Positions 8,747 to 18,479 of a stretch of DNA of 37,261 nt are shown one piece after another. Under the pieces are notes generated by a model. That model was given only the letters and a program-made list of their open reading frames with translations, did not search any database and was not told where the DNA came from. The position numbers and the translations under genes were made by a program. How positions within the stretch are numbered: the stretch's first letter is position 1; every line of letters starts with the position of its first letter. Source of the stretch: an uncultured Candidatus Poseidoniales archaeon (lineage in GTDB: Archaea > Thermoplasmatota > Poseidoniia > Poseidoniales > Poseidoniaceae); the NCBI GenBank assembly GCA_905182725.1, contig CAJJCQ010000023.1, forward strand, positions 1 to 37,261, given 5' to 3'.

Positions 8747-9868
8747 TCAATCGTCTTGGTCTCTTCGATACCAACCGTCTGGTAACGCCATTGGATCAAC
8801 TGGTCGAGCAAGATTCACTCGGCGAACGATTTCTAATCGCATTGCATCCATACCAACAAATTCTGTTGCAGACATCGTAACTCGCCCTTTCAAGTCATAC
8901 AAGAGTGGCAAGACAGGTTCTCCACCTGAGCCTTCTTCGCGCCATTCCTCCTCAGCAGCAACAACTTCATCCCAATTTTCGGGAAGTGGTTTCAAAAGGT
9001 CGGCTTTTGAAGTGACAACCATCATGTCAGTCCCTGGAAGAAGTTTTTGAACATCTTCTAACAGATGATGTTGTTCTTCGATTGGAGTGCCACATGCTTC
9101 ACTCTCATCAACGAGGAAAAGCACCAGTGAACCTATGTTCTCTAATGCTGCAATCGCTTGTAATTCAATAGCATTGCGCATTTCCAGAGGGCGGTCTAAG
9201 AGACCTGGAGTATCGACTAACTGGTATTGCAACCGGCGATGGATAAAATGTCCAACGTGAATTTGTTTCGTGGTAAAGGGATAGTGATTGACTTCCATCT
9301 TTCCAGAACTCAAAGCGGAAATGAAAGCTGATTTACCTACATTCGGAGCACCACAAACCACGATACATGGAAGCATATGGTCAACAGTAGGAAGGCGCTT
9401 GAGTGTTTCACGCGCTTCGCTTAACCAAGACAAAGAAGGGCCAACACGACGTAAGATCGATGAGATTCGCCCGTATGCCTCTCTGCGAGCTGTGTGCATA
9501 AGTTCGGTATTGGCAGTTCGAACGATTTTTTTGCTGTTCTGAGTCGCGATGCTTGTGACTTGCCTCGCACCCCACTGAAGCATTGAAAGATGATGACGAT
9601 AATCATCACACCCAACACATGCATCGATCATGGAAACATCAAATTGAGGTGATTGGTCTAAAGATGGCCATGTACTAACGGTGTCAAGAAGGGTTGTAGC
9701 AATAATATCGGCAGCGGTTTGAACCATTCGGTTCATTTGTTTACGGACTCGAAAGGTTCGGTCTGAATCATCGACTCGGTCTGCTGCTTTCTTTGCTCTA
9801 GAGAAGGCTTTGTCAAGGACTTCTTCTTCGAGTAAAACAGTAGGGAGTTTACGCCATGAGACTTTCAT
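8747..9868 (-). CDS. NOG1-like GTP-binding protein
   Basis: VVCGAPNVGKSAFISALSSGKMEVNHYPFTTKQIHVGHF, LVDTPGLLDRPLEMRNAIELQAIAAL, VTSKADLL; N-terminal helical region resembling NOG1. Confidence 0.9.
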   Translation of the reverse strand: MKVSWRKLPTVLLEEEVLDKAFSRAKKAADRVDDSDRTFRVRKQMNRMVQTAADIIATTLLDTVSTWPSLDQSPQFDVSMIDACVGCDDYRHHLSMLQWGARQVTSIATQNSKKIVRTANTELMHTARREAYGRISSILRRVGPSLSWLSEARETLKRLPTVDHMLPCIVVCGAPNVGKSAFISALSSGKMEVNHYPFTTKQIHVGHFIHRRLQYQLVDTPGLLDRPLEMRNAIELQAIAALENIGSLVLFLVDESEACGTPIEEQHHLLEDVQKLLPGTDMMVVTSKADLLKPLPENWDEVVAAEEEWREEGSGGEPVLPLLYDLKGRVTMSATEFVGMDAMRLEIVRRVNLARPVDPMALPDGWYRRDQDD

Positions 9869-9992
9869 ACACTTCTCCCCGTTCTTAGCCGGTGGCCCAT
9901 ACTTGATGAAGACATCCGTTGGAATTGGGTCAATGTTGGTTTCATGCTATTCAAAGAGCGAGGTTCAAGTAGCCTCGCCCCGTGAACTGTAC

Positions 9993-10439
9993 ATGGCGAA
10001 CAAAAAGAGGCAGGGAGTCGAACTACCCGATTGGGCAACACCACTTTGGGAAGACATGGGATCTCCGGATCTTTCAAAATTTGTAGATGTTCACAATGGA
10101 GATTTACTAAAAAGACGCCATGGCCTACGACGCGATGATTTTGTAGAGATTCTTGTGGATGCTCGATCAATCGTATCTGATGATGAAACTTGGCTCCGTG
10201 GACGACTTCTCTCCTCTGGCAAATCCAGTATTGAATTGTTGACCAATGATGGCCAAACCCATTACATTGCACGAGACATCATTGCACAGATTGTCTTAGT
10301 AGCACACACTCGACCTGCATATATTGATGACAAAGGTTTGCTTGCTTTCGAACGAGCTGATATGAAGCGACGTTCAAAACTCCATGAAAAAGTGGAGAAA
10401 GAGAGCGAAGGCAGTGACGATGCTCATCTCTGGGGATGA
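9993..10439 (+). CDS. Uncharacterised small protein (start trimmed from ORF start 9810)
   Basis: ORF from ATG 9993 (MANKKRQGVELPDW...); central segment looks like a short beta-barrel, family not recognised. Confidence 0.6.
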   Translation: MANKKRQGVELPDWATPLWEDMGSPDLSKFVDVHNGDLLKRRHGLRRDDFVEILVDARSIVSDDETWLRGRLLSSGKSSIELLTNDGQTHYIARDIIAQIVLVAHTRPAYIDDKGLLAFERADMKRRSKLHEKVEKESEGSDDAHLWG

Positions 10440-10443
10440 TTGA

Positions 10444-10692
10444 ATGAAGACCCCAGATGGCTGGGAACTCATCGATGGACGCCTGATGGCTGAATATGAA
10501 TTTGAAGATTTTGCGTTGGCAAAAGAATTCATCGATGCTATATCTGTTCTTTCCGAACAGGAAAACCATCATCCTGAACTTCACTTTGGCTGGGGCTATG
10601 TCGTGGTCGAACTGTTCACGCATTCAGTTGAAGCCGTTACTCAGAAAGATTACGATCTTGCTCAAAAGATTTCTCAAATGTCCGTGGAGTGA
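10444..10692 (+). CDS. Pterin-4a-carbinolamine dehydratase family protein
   Basis: Small protein with YEFEDFALAKEFIDAI, ENHHPELHFGWGYVVVELFTHSVEAVTQKDYDLAQKI, matching PCD HHPE and TH..G.T..D pattern. Confidence 0.85.
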   Translation: MKTPDGWELIDGRLMAEYEFEDFALAKEFIDAISVLSEQENHHPELHFGWGYVVVELFTHSVEAVTQKDYDLAQKISQMSVE

Positions 10693-10696
10693 AAGC

Positions 10697-11035
10697 ATGC
10701 CAACTGACCCAAAAGGACGGACAACACCTGGCTATGAACGCCATGTGTTTGTTTGTGGCCATGAACGGCCAGAGGGGGCAAGCCGTCCTTCTTGCTCGAG
10801 AAGAGGTAGTTTAGATTTAATGCGGCTGCTGAAAACCTCCGCCAAAGAAGCAGGAATCCCTCATGTAAGGGTTCAGAAATCGGGGTGCCTCGATTTCTGT
10901 GAATTTGGAACAACATGCGTCGTTTATCCGGAAGGGGTTTGGTACTCAATTCCAGATGAAAATGCCGTCAAAGATATTCTTGAACATCTACGTTCTGGAA
11001 CGATAGCAGAAAAGCACCGTCTCAAACTTGAGTAA
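10697..11035 (+). CDS. (2Fe-2S) thioredoxin-like ferredoxin
   Basis: HVFVCGHERPEGASRPSC...VQKSGCLDFCEFGTTCVVYPEGVWYSI; Cys pattern of thioredoxin-like [2Fe-2S] ferredoxins. Start trimmed to ATG 10697. Confidence 0.8.
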   Translation: MPTDPKGRTTPGYERHVFVCGHERPEGASRPSCSRRGSLDLMRLLKTSAKEAGIPHVRVQKSGCLDFCEFGTTCVVYPEGVWYSIPDENAVKDILEHLRSGTIAEKHRLKLE

Positions 11036-11049
11036 GATCGAGATGAGAA

Positions 11050-11460
11050 TCAAAGTTTGACTGGGCGAGTAGCACCGCAAGCCTGACATTTGAGTAAAGT
11101 CGTTCGGTCTTGCTTGACGAAATGCGTATCTGGAGCAGAGCATTGACTGCACTTGATGAAGGAGTTCACATAATTTACGAGCGTTCTCTTGATTCTCTTT
11201 GGAGGAATACGTCCTTTGAATCGTGCACGAGGTCCATCTCGTGAACCAGATGTACCAAGTTCATTCAAAAGATATTGATACACGTGGTTATCATCTCGGT
11301 CCATCATTGAAACAACTTCGTTAAAGTTACGGAAGATTGTGTTTTGACCTTCGATCATAATTTGCGGCTCTGGCAATCGCCATCGGGATCTCGAAGAGAT
11401 TTCTTCAGGGATATTTTCCCGTGCTCTGTCGAGCAAGGACTCATAATCAAAGTCGCTCAT
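11050..11460 (-). CDS. eif2b: Translation initiation factor aIF2 subunit beta
   Basis: IEGQNTIFRNFNEV, YLLNELGTSGSRDGPRARFKGRIPPKRIKRTLVNYVNSFIKCSQCSAPDT, CQACGA zinc ribbon. Confidence 0.95.
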   Translation of the reverse strand: MSDFDYESLLDRARENIPEEISSRSRWRLPEPQIMIEGQNTIFRNFNEVVSMMDRDDNHVYQYLLNELGTSGSRDGPRARFKGRIPPKRIKRTLVNYVNSFIKCSQCSAPDTHFVKQDRTTLLKCQACGATRPVKL

Positions 11461-11578
11461 AGATGAGGCCCTGCGTCATTCTTTCTTGAAGCCTTTGGAT
11501 GCAAGCCATCTTGGGGGCTACACATCATGAATGTGCAAAGGGTTGATGAGTTAGTGTCCCTACCGCCGAATGAGTACA

Positions 11579-12163
11579 ATGGCAGTAAGTATTGAAGAAC
11601 TACGAGCACAGGCATTCGGTTTGCGAAAAGAAGGGTTGAATTCCCAACAAATTGCCGACGAGTTATCTCTTTCGCAAGACACTATCTCTTGGCTTTTGGC
11701 TGAAGGAGAAACTGGTGAACGACCTACTGATGTTCGAATCGGTTGGAGAAGCATTGGCGTTCGCCCTGAACGAATTGCTGCGATTGGGTCAATTATGGCA
11801 GATATTGCTGATGAAGAACTCGGAGCAGCCGACATCGATACAATTGTTGGAATCTCAATCAATGGAATTAGTTTTGCTCACGAAGTTGCTCGGTGCTTAG
11901 GCTCAGAATACACCATCTATCGAAATGTCGAAGGTGATGATGGGCATGGAGTCCTTTCAAGTAAATACGGTCAAGTTTCTGGCAAGAAGGTTGTCATCGT
12001 CGATGACGTCATGTCCTCTGGAACTACGCTCAGCAAGACCATCGGTTCAATTCGAGCTGCTGGTGGAGATGTTGGCTTAGTGATCGTCCTAGTGAACAAA
12101 ACAACTCGCAATGAAATCGATGGAGTACCACTCCGCGGTATGATTCGAGCTGTTCCTGTCTGA
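11579..12163 (+). CDS. gfcR: GfcR-like HTH/phosphoribosyltransferase-domain transcriptional regulator (ORF opens at 11570)
   Basis: N-terminal HTH (LRKEGLNSQQIADELSLSQDTISWLL) joined to a PRTase domain with VVIVDDVMSSGTTLSKTI. Confidence 0.8.
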   Translation: MAVSIEELRAQAFGLRKEGLNSQQIADELSLSQDTISWLLAEGETGERPTDVRIGWRSIGVRPERIAAIGSIMADIADEELGAADIDTIVGISINGISFAHEVARCLGSEYTIYRNVEGDDGHGVLSSKYGQVSGKKVVIVDDVMSSGTTLSKTIGSIRAAGGDVGLVIVLVNKTTRNEIDGVPLRGMIRAVPV

Positions 12164-12172
12164 GGTGAACTC

Positions 12173-13780
12173 ATGCACTGGGCAGATGTCGCAGCACAAG
12201 CACTCGCTCACAAGAGCGATACGCATGTCATATCGACAGGAATCACGCCAAGTGGAGAATTTCATATTGGACATCTTCGTGAAATTCTTACTGGAGATAT
12301 GATTGCTCGTGCAGCAAAAGATGCAGGACTTACTGTTGATTTTGTATTCATCATCGACAGTGCGGATCCTTTACGAAAGGTTTACGATTTCCTTGGACCC
12401 GAATACGAACAATTTGTTGGAAATCAATTAGGTGCGATTCCAGCACCCAAAGAAGATGGAAACCCCGATTGGGAACGGTTCCAAAATGAAGGCTGGACCT
12501 ATGCGAATCACTTCCTCGAACCATTCCTCAAGGCGCTTGAAGAAATTGGTGTTCGCCCTCGACTTATCGACAACCTTGAATCCTATAGAAGCGGACGCTT
12601 CGCTGAACTTTCTAAAACAGCGTGTGACCGTGCTGATGACATACGTGAAGCCATTGAGCGGATATCTGGACGTGAACTACCCGATGGTTGGTTCCCATGG
12701 AGTCCGCTAAATTCTCGTGGAGGACTCGACAAAGTTCGAGTCACAGGCTATGAGTATCCGCTTGTTCATTGGGAAGATGAATACGGGGTTTCGGGTTCTT
12801 CGAACATTACCAAAGGCGAAGGGAAATTACCTTGGCGAATCGATTGGCCTGCAAAATGGGGCTGGATTGGCGTAACCTGTGAGGCGTTTGGAAAAGACCA
12901 CGGTGCTGCAGGAGGCTCCTATTCAACCGGCCGAGAAATCGTGCAAATACTTGGCCATGAGCCCCCTCATCCACTTGTCTATGAGTGGATCAGTCTAAAG
13001 GGCCAGGGTGCAATGTCATCATCTGCTGGTAATACCATTGGTCCAATCGAAGCATTGCGATTGGTTCCTCCTGAAATATTGCGACTCTTAGTTGCTAAAT
13101 CAAAACCCAATAAGGCGATTGAATTCGATACGGGGATGGGGCTAGTTACCTTAGCTGACGAATTCGAACGACTTGCTGCAAGAGATTTCCAACAGGAATT
13201 GGCGAATGAAGAACTCAGCCGAAGACAAAAAGTGCAAGTCGAAGATGCTGCAGGAGCCATGAAAATGGCAACAGTTGTCTCTGGTCAACAGGTTGAAGCA
13301 ACTGCTGTGACATTTCGTCATCTTGCATTACTCGCTCAAACCAAGAAGAATGATTCGGACGTGTGGACGAGTCTACAAGCATCTGGGGCGCTTAAGGAAA
13401 TCACCCCCCAATTACAAGACAGGCTCACACGTATGCGTTATTGGATTCAATCAGACCATTTTCCAAGTGAAATGCGGATTAACATCCTCACCGAACCAAA
13501 CAACGCCATGCTCGAAGAACTTGATGAAGTCGAGCGTCGAATCATGAATTCGTTAGTTGTTTCATTGAACACATGTGAGTGGAATGCAACTGCAATTGGT
13601 GCTTCCATCCCTCAGTCAGCAAAAGATCTCGATGAATCGCCTCGAAGTGCATTCAAAGTGGCCTATGCAGCGCTGATGGGTACTGAGAAAGGACCTCGGT
13701 TAGCCCCAATTCTTGCCGAAATGGACAGAGAAGAAATTCTCAGCCTACTGGACGCATGTGTACAGGTTCTTGGAAACTGA
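12173..13780 (+). CDS. lysS: Lysyl-tRNA synthetase, class I
   Basis: STGITPSGEFHIGHLREILTGDMIARA, FIIDSADPLRKVYDFL, WGVTCEAFGKDHGAAGGSY region, SLKGQGAMSSSAGNTI. Confidence 0.93.
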   Translation: MHWADVAAQALAHKSDTHVISTGITPSGEFHIGHLREILTGDMIARAAKDAGLTVDFVFIIDSADPLRKVYDFLGPEYEQFVGNQLGAIPAPKEDGNPDWERFQNEGWTYANHFLEPFLKALEEIGVRPRLIDNLESYRSGRFAELSKTACDRADDIREAIERISGRELPDGWFPWSPLNSRGGLDKVRVTGYEYPLVHWEDEYGVSGSSNITKGEGKLPWRIDWPAKWGWIGVTCEAFGKDHGAAGGSYSTGREIVQILGHEPPHPLVYEWISLKGQGAMSSSAGNTIGPIEALRLVPPEILRLLVAKSKPNKAIEFDTGMGLVTLADEFERLAARDFQQELANEELSRRQKVQVEDAAGAMKMATVVSGQQVEATAVTFRHLALLAQTKKNDSDVWTSLQASGALKEITPQLQDRLTRMRYWIQSDHFPSEMRINILTEPNNAMLEELDEVERRIMNSLVVSLNTCEWNATAIGASIPQSAKDLDESPRSAFKVAYAALMGTEKGPRLAPILAEMDREEILSLLDACVQVLGN

Positions 13781-13785
13781 TTGGT

Positions 13786-13828
13786 TTCTCTAATTTGGAG
13801 TTCTTTCGAGTCTTTTTTGCTCTTTCCG
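13786..13828 (+). terminator. Possible T-rich archaeal transcription terminator downstream of lysS
   Basis: Several T tracts (tttctctaattt...ttcttt...cttttttgctcttt) immediately after the lysS stop. Confidence 0.3.
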
Positions 13829-13868
13829 ACCGTCACACTTGAAAAGTGGTGGGCAACCATTGCCCTCT

Positions 13869-15134
13869 ATGGCGGGAGTATACTGTCCAACTTGTGAAGC
13901 AGGTGTTGAAGCCGCAGCCAAGTTTTGTCTCTCATGTGGACACGACTTGACTGGCCAAGGACCAATTACCGCCACAGGTCACGATTTGAACCAATTAAAG
14001 GAAGTCATTCGTATTCGTGATGACCTCTCAATGGCAGAGAAGTTCGATATGATTGCAAAGATCGAAGATGGTGCAAACCCGATTGTATTGGGAATTGCTG
14101 CTCCAGCAGAGGGTGAAGAAGTCGACATTTCAGATGCCTTTTCTGTTGAAGCGACTGGAAATGAGTCAAGTTCTGTGTTTGCAAATCACGAATGGGGTAA
14201 ATCACCTGCAGCTAATGCAGCGATTCGTGCAGTTGTTCGAGGAACAAATGGATGGGATTTAATTCAAGCAGGGAAATTAGACCTCAAGGAAGGTTTGTTC
14301 CGAGAAGCAATGGATAACGGAATGGAAGCATCAACTCACATTCACGATGTTGCGAGTGGTGAACACGAAGGTATCGACCCTGAGTCGATGCGGGCCATAC
14401 CTGTCCTCAAACCTCCAAAACGAAGTTTCTGCCCAAAATGTGGCTCTGACATTCATGCGAACACTATGCTCCAATGGCGCAAGTGGCGAGAGTCATCGAG
14501 CGAAGTTGTTTCAATGCAATTAGAGGCATCGATGGAAACATCACTCATCCAAGTTGCTGCGCACTACATCAATGTCATGCAGGCTATGCAAGACGAACGT
14601 GACGACGCTCTCAATAAGCTTGCACATGGAGACCCTGCTGCTGTAGAAGGTAAATTGCGCTCTAAACTTGAAAAGAGTATTCGAAGCGAGATTGAAAAAG
14701 AGATACGGGCTGAACTTGAAGAGGAATTCAAAGGTCGCTCTGTTTCAAGTGCAACATCCAAACCAAAACAAACCAAAGCAAAGAGTTCAGGAACTTCTAC
14801 GAAAGACGCAGCAAGCAAAGCAGCTGCTGGCACTCAAAAGAAGAAGAAGTCCAGTGGAATGTTCGGGTCAAAGAAAATCACACGTACATACGAAGGCGAA
14901 CCTGGTGGGAAAGCCGATTGGTTCCTCAAAGAGGCACTCGATACAATCTATGACCCGCACGGCACTGGTAAAGCAGTCAAGGCTGCAACCATTCTAGCCC
15001 GTTCCTCAGCAGGCAATGTACGAGTTCGAGATGTTGTTCGAATTTTTGACGTTGAAGGTGAAGAAGGTATCAGCGAATTAGCATGGACAAGCCCGCTTAC
15101 AAAATATATCATCGAAGCATACAGTGCTTGCTGA
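13869..15134 (+). CDS. Uncharacterised protein with two zinc ribbons and a charged coiled-coil/lysine-rich linker
   Basis: N-terminal CPTCEAGVEAAAKFCLSCG, internal FCPKCGSDIH, KLEKSIRSEIEKEIRAELEEEFK coil, low-complexity K/S/A region. Start trimmed from 13839 to ATG 13869. Confidence 0.75.
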   Translation: MAGVYCPTCEAGVEAAAKFCLSCGHDLTGQGPITATGHDLNQLKEVIRIRDDLSMAEKFDMIAKIEDGANPIVLGIAAPAEGEEVDISDAFSVEATGNESSSVFANHEWGKSPAANAAIRAVVRGTNGWDLIQAGKLDLKEGLFREAMDNGMEASTHIHDVASGEHEGIDPESMRAIPVLKPPKRSFCPKCGSDIHANTMLQWRKWRESSSEVVSMQLEASMETSLIQVAAHYINVMQAMQDERDDALNKLAHGDPAAVEGKLRSKLEKSIRSEIEKEIRAELEEEFKGRSVSSATSKPKQTKAKSSGTSTKDAASKAAAGTQKKKKSSGMFGSKKITRTYEGEPGGKADWFLKEALDTIYDPHGTGKAVKAATILARSSAGNVRVRDVVRIFDVEGEEGISELAWTSPLTKYIIEAYSAC

Positions 15135-18100
15135 TCAGTAATGAACGGTCAACTTTCGTGGCTCTAATGGTCCACTCAATTTCGCTTTACTAGCAGCGAC
15201 TTCCATTTTCGCACCTCGAAGAGTAGTGACAAACGGTATATTCAATTCGACAGCTAAACGTCGCATCATGTTTCCATCACGTACGGCTCCACCGGATACC
15301 GTTGGGACATTGACGATGAACGAAACTTCACCTTGCCGCATAAGGTCCAATGCATCTGGGTGGTTTTTATCAGCAATACGATAGGCTACATTCGCAGAAA
15401 CTCCAGCCTCACGAAGAGCATCACATGTACCTGGTGTAGCATAGAGCGTGAATCCAATTTCAGCCAGTTCACGTGCAATTGGAATTAGAGACTTCTTGTC
15501 CTCATTGCGTACTGTAAGATATGCACCTCCCGATGTTGCAACAGGCACCTCAGTTGCTAATCTTGCTTTGAGGTAAGCCTTGTCAGCAGAAATATCAGAT
15601 CCATACACTTCACCTGTTGATTTCATCTCAGGACCTGGCGCTGGGTCAAGACCTCGAAGTTTGATGAAGGGGAAGACTGGTGCTTTCACACAGACTTGAC
15701 CAGTGGTTCTCCGAGGAATCTCTTGCTTTGAAAGAGGAATCCCAATCGTAATGTTTGCTGCAATCCGAGCCATTGGAAGGCCGGTGGCCTTGGCGACAAA
15801 TGGTACTGTTCGTGATGAACGGGGATTCACTTCAAGCACGTACAAATCATCACCTTGCAGTGCAAATTGTATGTTATAGCATCCGATGATTTTGAGTCCG
15901 AGTCCGATGATTTTGGTTTGCTCAGCAATTTTCTCCAACATCGCTGCTGAAATATTTTGGGCAGGTATGAAACATGTCGAATCGCCAGAGTGAATTCCTG
16001 CTTCCTCAAGGTGTTCCATGATCGCTCCAATCAAGACATCCTTGCCGTCACAAGCAGCATCAACATCAATCTCGGTTGCATGTCCAAGATATTCATCGAC
16101 GAGCAGTGGTTTATCTGGAGCGAGATAGGCTTCGGTAAGATACGCATCGAGTTGCTGTTGATTTGAAAGAATCTCCATTCCTCGACCACCAAGTACATAG
16201 GATGGACGAATCAGAACAGGGAAGCCTATTTTCATGGCAGCATCACGGACATCTTCAGCACTCGTACCTGTCATTCCATTCGGCATACGAAGGCCAACAC
16301 GTTTTGCAAATGCTTCAAATCGCTCTCTGTCACTTGCTTCATCCACTGCATCACACGAAGTACCCCTAATGGACAAATTCAATCCAAGTGGTTCAAGAAT
16401 TGGAAGGCGTTCCTGCAAGGGCAAGGCTAAATTAATCGCAGTTTGCCCTCCAAATTGTAAAAGAATCCCATGTGCTTGTTCTCGTAGGAGGATTTCTGAA
16501 ACGCATTCGAGAGTTAAGGGGTCGAAGTATAACCGGTCCGAGGTATCGAAGTCAGTCGAAACTGTTTCAGGATTATTGTTGATCAGAATAGCATCTTTTC
16601 CAGCTGCACGTATTGCTTTGACAGCATGGACACAGCCGTAATCAAATTCAATCCCTTGACCAATTCGGATTGGCCCACTTCCAACAGTGACAAGCCGTTC
16701 TTTTGTACGTGAAGCGAGGTTCGGAAGCAAATCGACACCCTTGGCATCATCCAATTCATAGGTTGAATAATAGTACGGAGTTTCCGCAGCAAATTCTGCT
16801 GCACATGAATCAACCATTCGGAATCGTGGGTGCAAGGCCAAGGTGTGACGACGGCGCATGACGGCTACCTCATTTCTACCGGCTGGTAAAGAACGGGGAC
16901 CGGTTGATGGGAAACCTGCTAATGCATCAGCAATATGTTCGTCCGAGAAACCATGACTCTTCCATGAACGGAGTTGTTCTCGATTTAATTCAGCAGGGAG
17001 TGCTGAGGTATCAGTGATTTCTTTTTCAATTTGTGCAATATGTTCAAACCGATACAAAAACCATCGAGTGATTCGAGTAATTTCGTGAACTTTTTCTACA
17101 CTCCAGCCCCTGCGGAATGCTTCAATCAATGCTCCCATTCTCCGGTCGGTTGCAACCCGGCACCATTCAACGAGTGTTGAATCTGGTAAGGCAGTCATGG
17201 CTCGTTCAGCCATACCTTCACCCTCGGATTCATCAGCCCGAGTCAATGGGCGAGGATGAGCATACCCTTGTTCTAAAGAAGCCCAAGCTTTGAGGAAAGC
17301 CTCTTCGAAATTCCTTCCAATTGCCATTACTTCTCCTGTTGACTTCATCGAAGTACCAAGGGTACGGTCTGCCGTTCGGAATTTGTCAAATGGCCATCGT
17401 GGAATTTTGACCACACAGTAATCAAGAGTCGGTTCGAAAGCAGCAGTCGTACCTTTACCAGTGATTGGATTTGGCAATTCATCCAGTGTATATCCAACTG
17501 CAATTTTTGCAGCCATGCGAGCAATTGGATATCCGGTCGCCTTGCTTGCAAGTGCTGAGGAACGAGAAACACGTGGATTGACTTCAATCACCCGTATCTC
17601 ACCCGTTGATTGATTGTATGCGAATTGAACATTACATCCGCCCTTGATGTTCAATTCCCGAATGAGAGCAAGGGCTTGGTTTCGAAGAATTTGATGGTCG
17701 GCATCGGAAAAGGATTGCAAGGGTGCAACGACCGTTGATTCACCGGTGTGGACGCCCATAGGGTCGATGTTTTCCATTGTACAAACAATAGTGGCATTAT
17801 CCGCACCGTCACGCATGACTTCATACTCCAATTCTTGCCAACCAAGAATTGATTCCTCGATTAAGACTTGATTGATTCGAGAGTTACGCAATCCAAGTGT
17901 AGCAATTTCTACTAATTGCCCCAAATCCCACGCAGTTCCACCGCCAAGTCCACCGAGTGTGAAAGCAGGACGGATGAGAATTGGCCAAGTCCCGATGGAT
18001 TCGGCAGCCGCGATGACTCCATCCATTGTGTTACAAGCAATTGCATTTGAAATTGGAAGGTTAATTGATTTGCAGACTTGATTGAATAATTCACGGTCTT

Positions 18101-18479
18101 CGGCTTTATCAATGGCGTCTAAATCCGAACCGATTAATTCCACGCCAAGGCGTTCGAGTGAACCATCGTGAGCGAGTTCACTGGCAATATTGAGGGCCGT
18201 TTGGCCACCCATGCCTGCAAGTAATGCACAAGGCCGTTCAATTTCCAAAATACGACGAACTGTATCTGGAAGTAATGGCTCGATGTAGACTATGTCAGCC
18301 ATTTCCGGATCGTTTTGAATCGTTGCTGGATTGGAATTGACCAAGATGACTTCGTAGCCATCTTCTCTCAATGCACGAACGGCTTGGCTTCCCGAAAAAT
18401 CAAACTCTGCAGCCTGACCAATCTTAATTGGACCGCTACCGAGAACAAGAATCGTCTTGAGGTCGTCACGACGTGGCAT
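15135..18479 (-). CDS. carB: Carbamoyl-phosphate synthase large subunit
   Basis: Duplicated ATP-grasp synthetase halves: LGSGPIKIGQAAEFDFSGSQAVRAL, VEVNPRVSRSSALASKATGYPIA, VGSGPIRIGQGIEFDYGCVHAVKA, LEVNPRSSRTVPFVAKATG; C-terminal MGS-like domain. Confidence 0.97.
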   Translation of the reverse strand: MPRRDDLKTILVLGSGPIKIGQAAEFDFSGSQAVRALREDGYEVILVNSNPATIQNDPEMADIVYIEPLLPDTVRRILEIERPCALLAGMGGQTALNIASELAHDGSLERLGVELIGSDLDAIDKAEDRELFNQVCKSINLPISNAIACNTMDGVIAAAESIGTWPILIRPAFTLGGLGGGTAWDLGQLVEIATLGLRNSRINQVLIEESILGWQELEYEVMRDGADNATIVCTMENIDPMGVHTGESTVVAPLQSFSDADHQILRNQALALIRELNIKGGCNVQFAYNQSTGEIRVIEVNPRVSRSSALASKATGYPIARMAAKIAVGYTLDELPNPITGKGTTAAFEPTLDYCVVKIPRWPFDKFRTADRTLGTSMKSTGEVMAIGRNFEEAFLKAWASLEQGYAHPRPLTRADESEGEGMAERAMTALPDSTLVEWCRVATDRRMGALIEAFRRGWSVEKVHEITRITRWFLYRFEHIAQIEKEITDTSALPAELNREQLRSWKSHGFSDEHIADALAGFPSTGPRSLPAGRNEVAVMRRRHTLALHPRFRMVDSCAAEFAAETPYYYSTYELDDAKGVDLLPNLASRTKERLVTVGSGPIRIGQGIEFDYGCVHAVKAIRAAGKDAILINNNPETVSTDFDTSDRLYFDPLTLECVSEILLREQAHGILLQFGGQTAINLALPLQERLPILEPLGLNLSIRGTSCDAVDEASDRERFEAFAKRVGLRMPNGMTGTSAEDVRDAAMKIGFPVLIRPSYVLGGRGMEILSNQQQLDAYLTEAYLAPDKPLLVDEYLGHATEIDVDAACDGKDVLIGAIMEHLEEAGIHSGDSTCFIPAQNISAAMLEKIAEQTKIIGLGLKIIGCYNIQFALQGDDLYVLEVNPRSSRTVPFVAKATGLPMARIAANITIGIPLSKQEIPRRTTGQVCVKAPVFPFIKLRGLDPAPGPEMKSTGEVYGSDISADKAYLKARLATEVPVATSGGAYLTVRNEDKKSLIPIARELAEIGFTLYATPGTCDALREAGVSANVAYRIADKNHPDALDLMRQGEVSFIVNVPTVSGGAVRDGNMMRRLAVELNIPFVTTLRGAKMEVAASKAKLSGPLEPRKLTVHY

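Noticed and set aside
9958-9978. GGTTCAAG within a GC stem as a tRNA T-arm
   Set aside because: Stem is 6 bp with a 9-nt loop and no acceptor, D or anticodon arms could be found nearby.
14740-14880. Lys/Ser/Ala-rich stretch as a DNA repeat or frameshift
   Set aside because: It is an in-frame low-complexity linker; no exact tandem DNA repeat seen.
16234-16641. 135-aa plus-strand ORF inside carB
   Set aside because: Antisense to a highly conserved carB region; no domain features.
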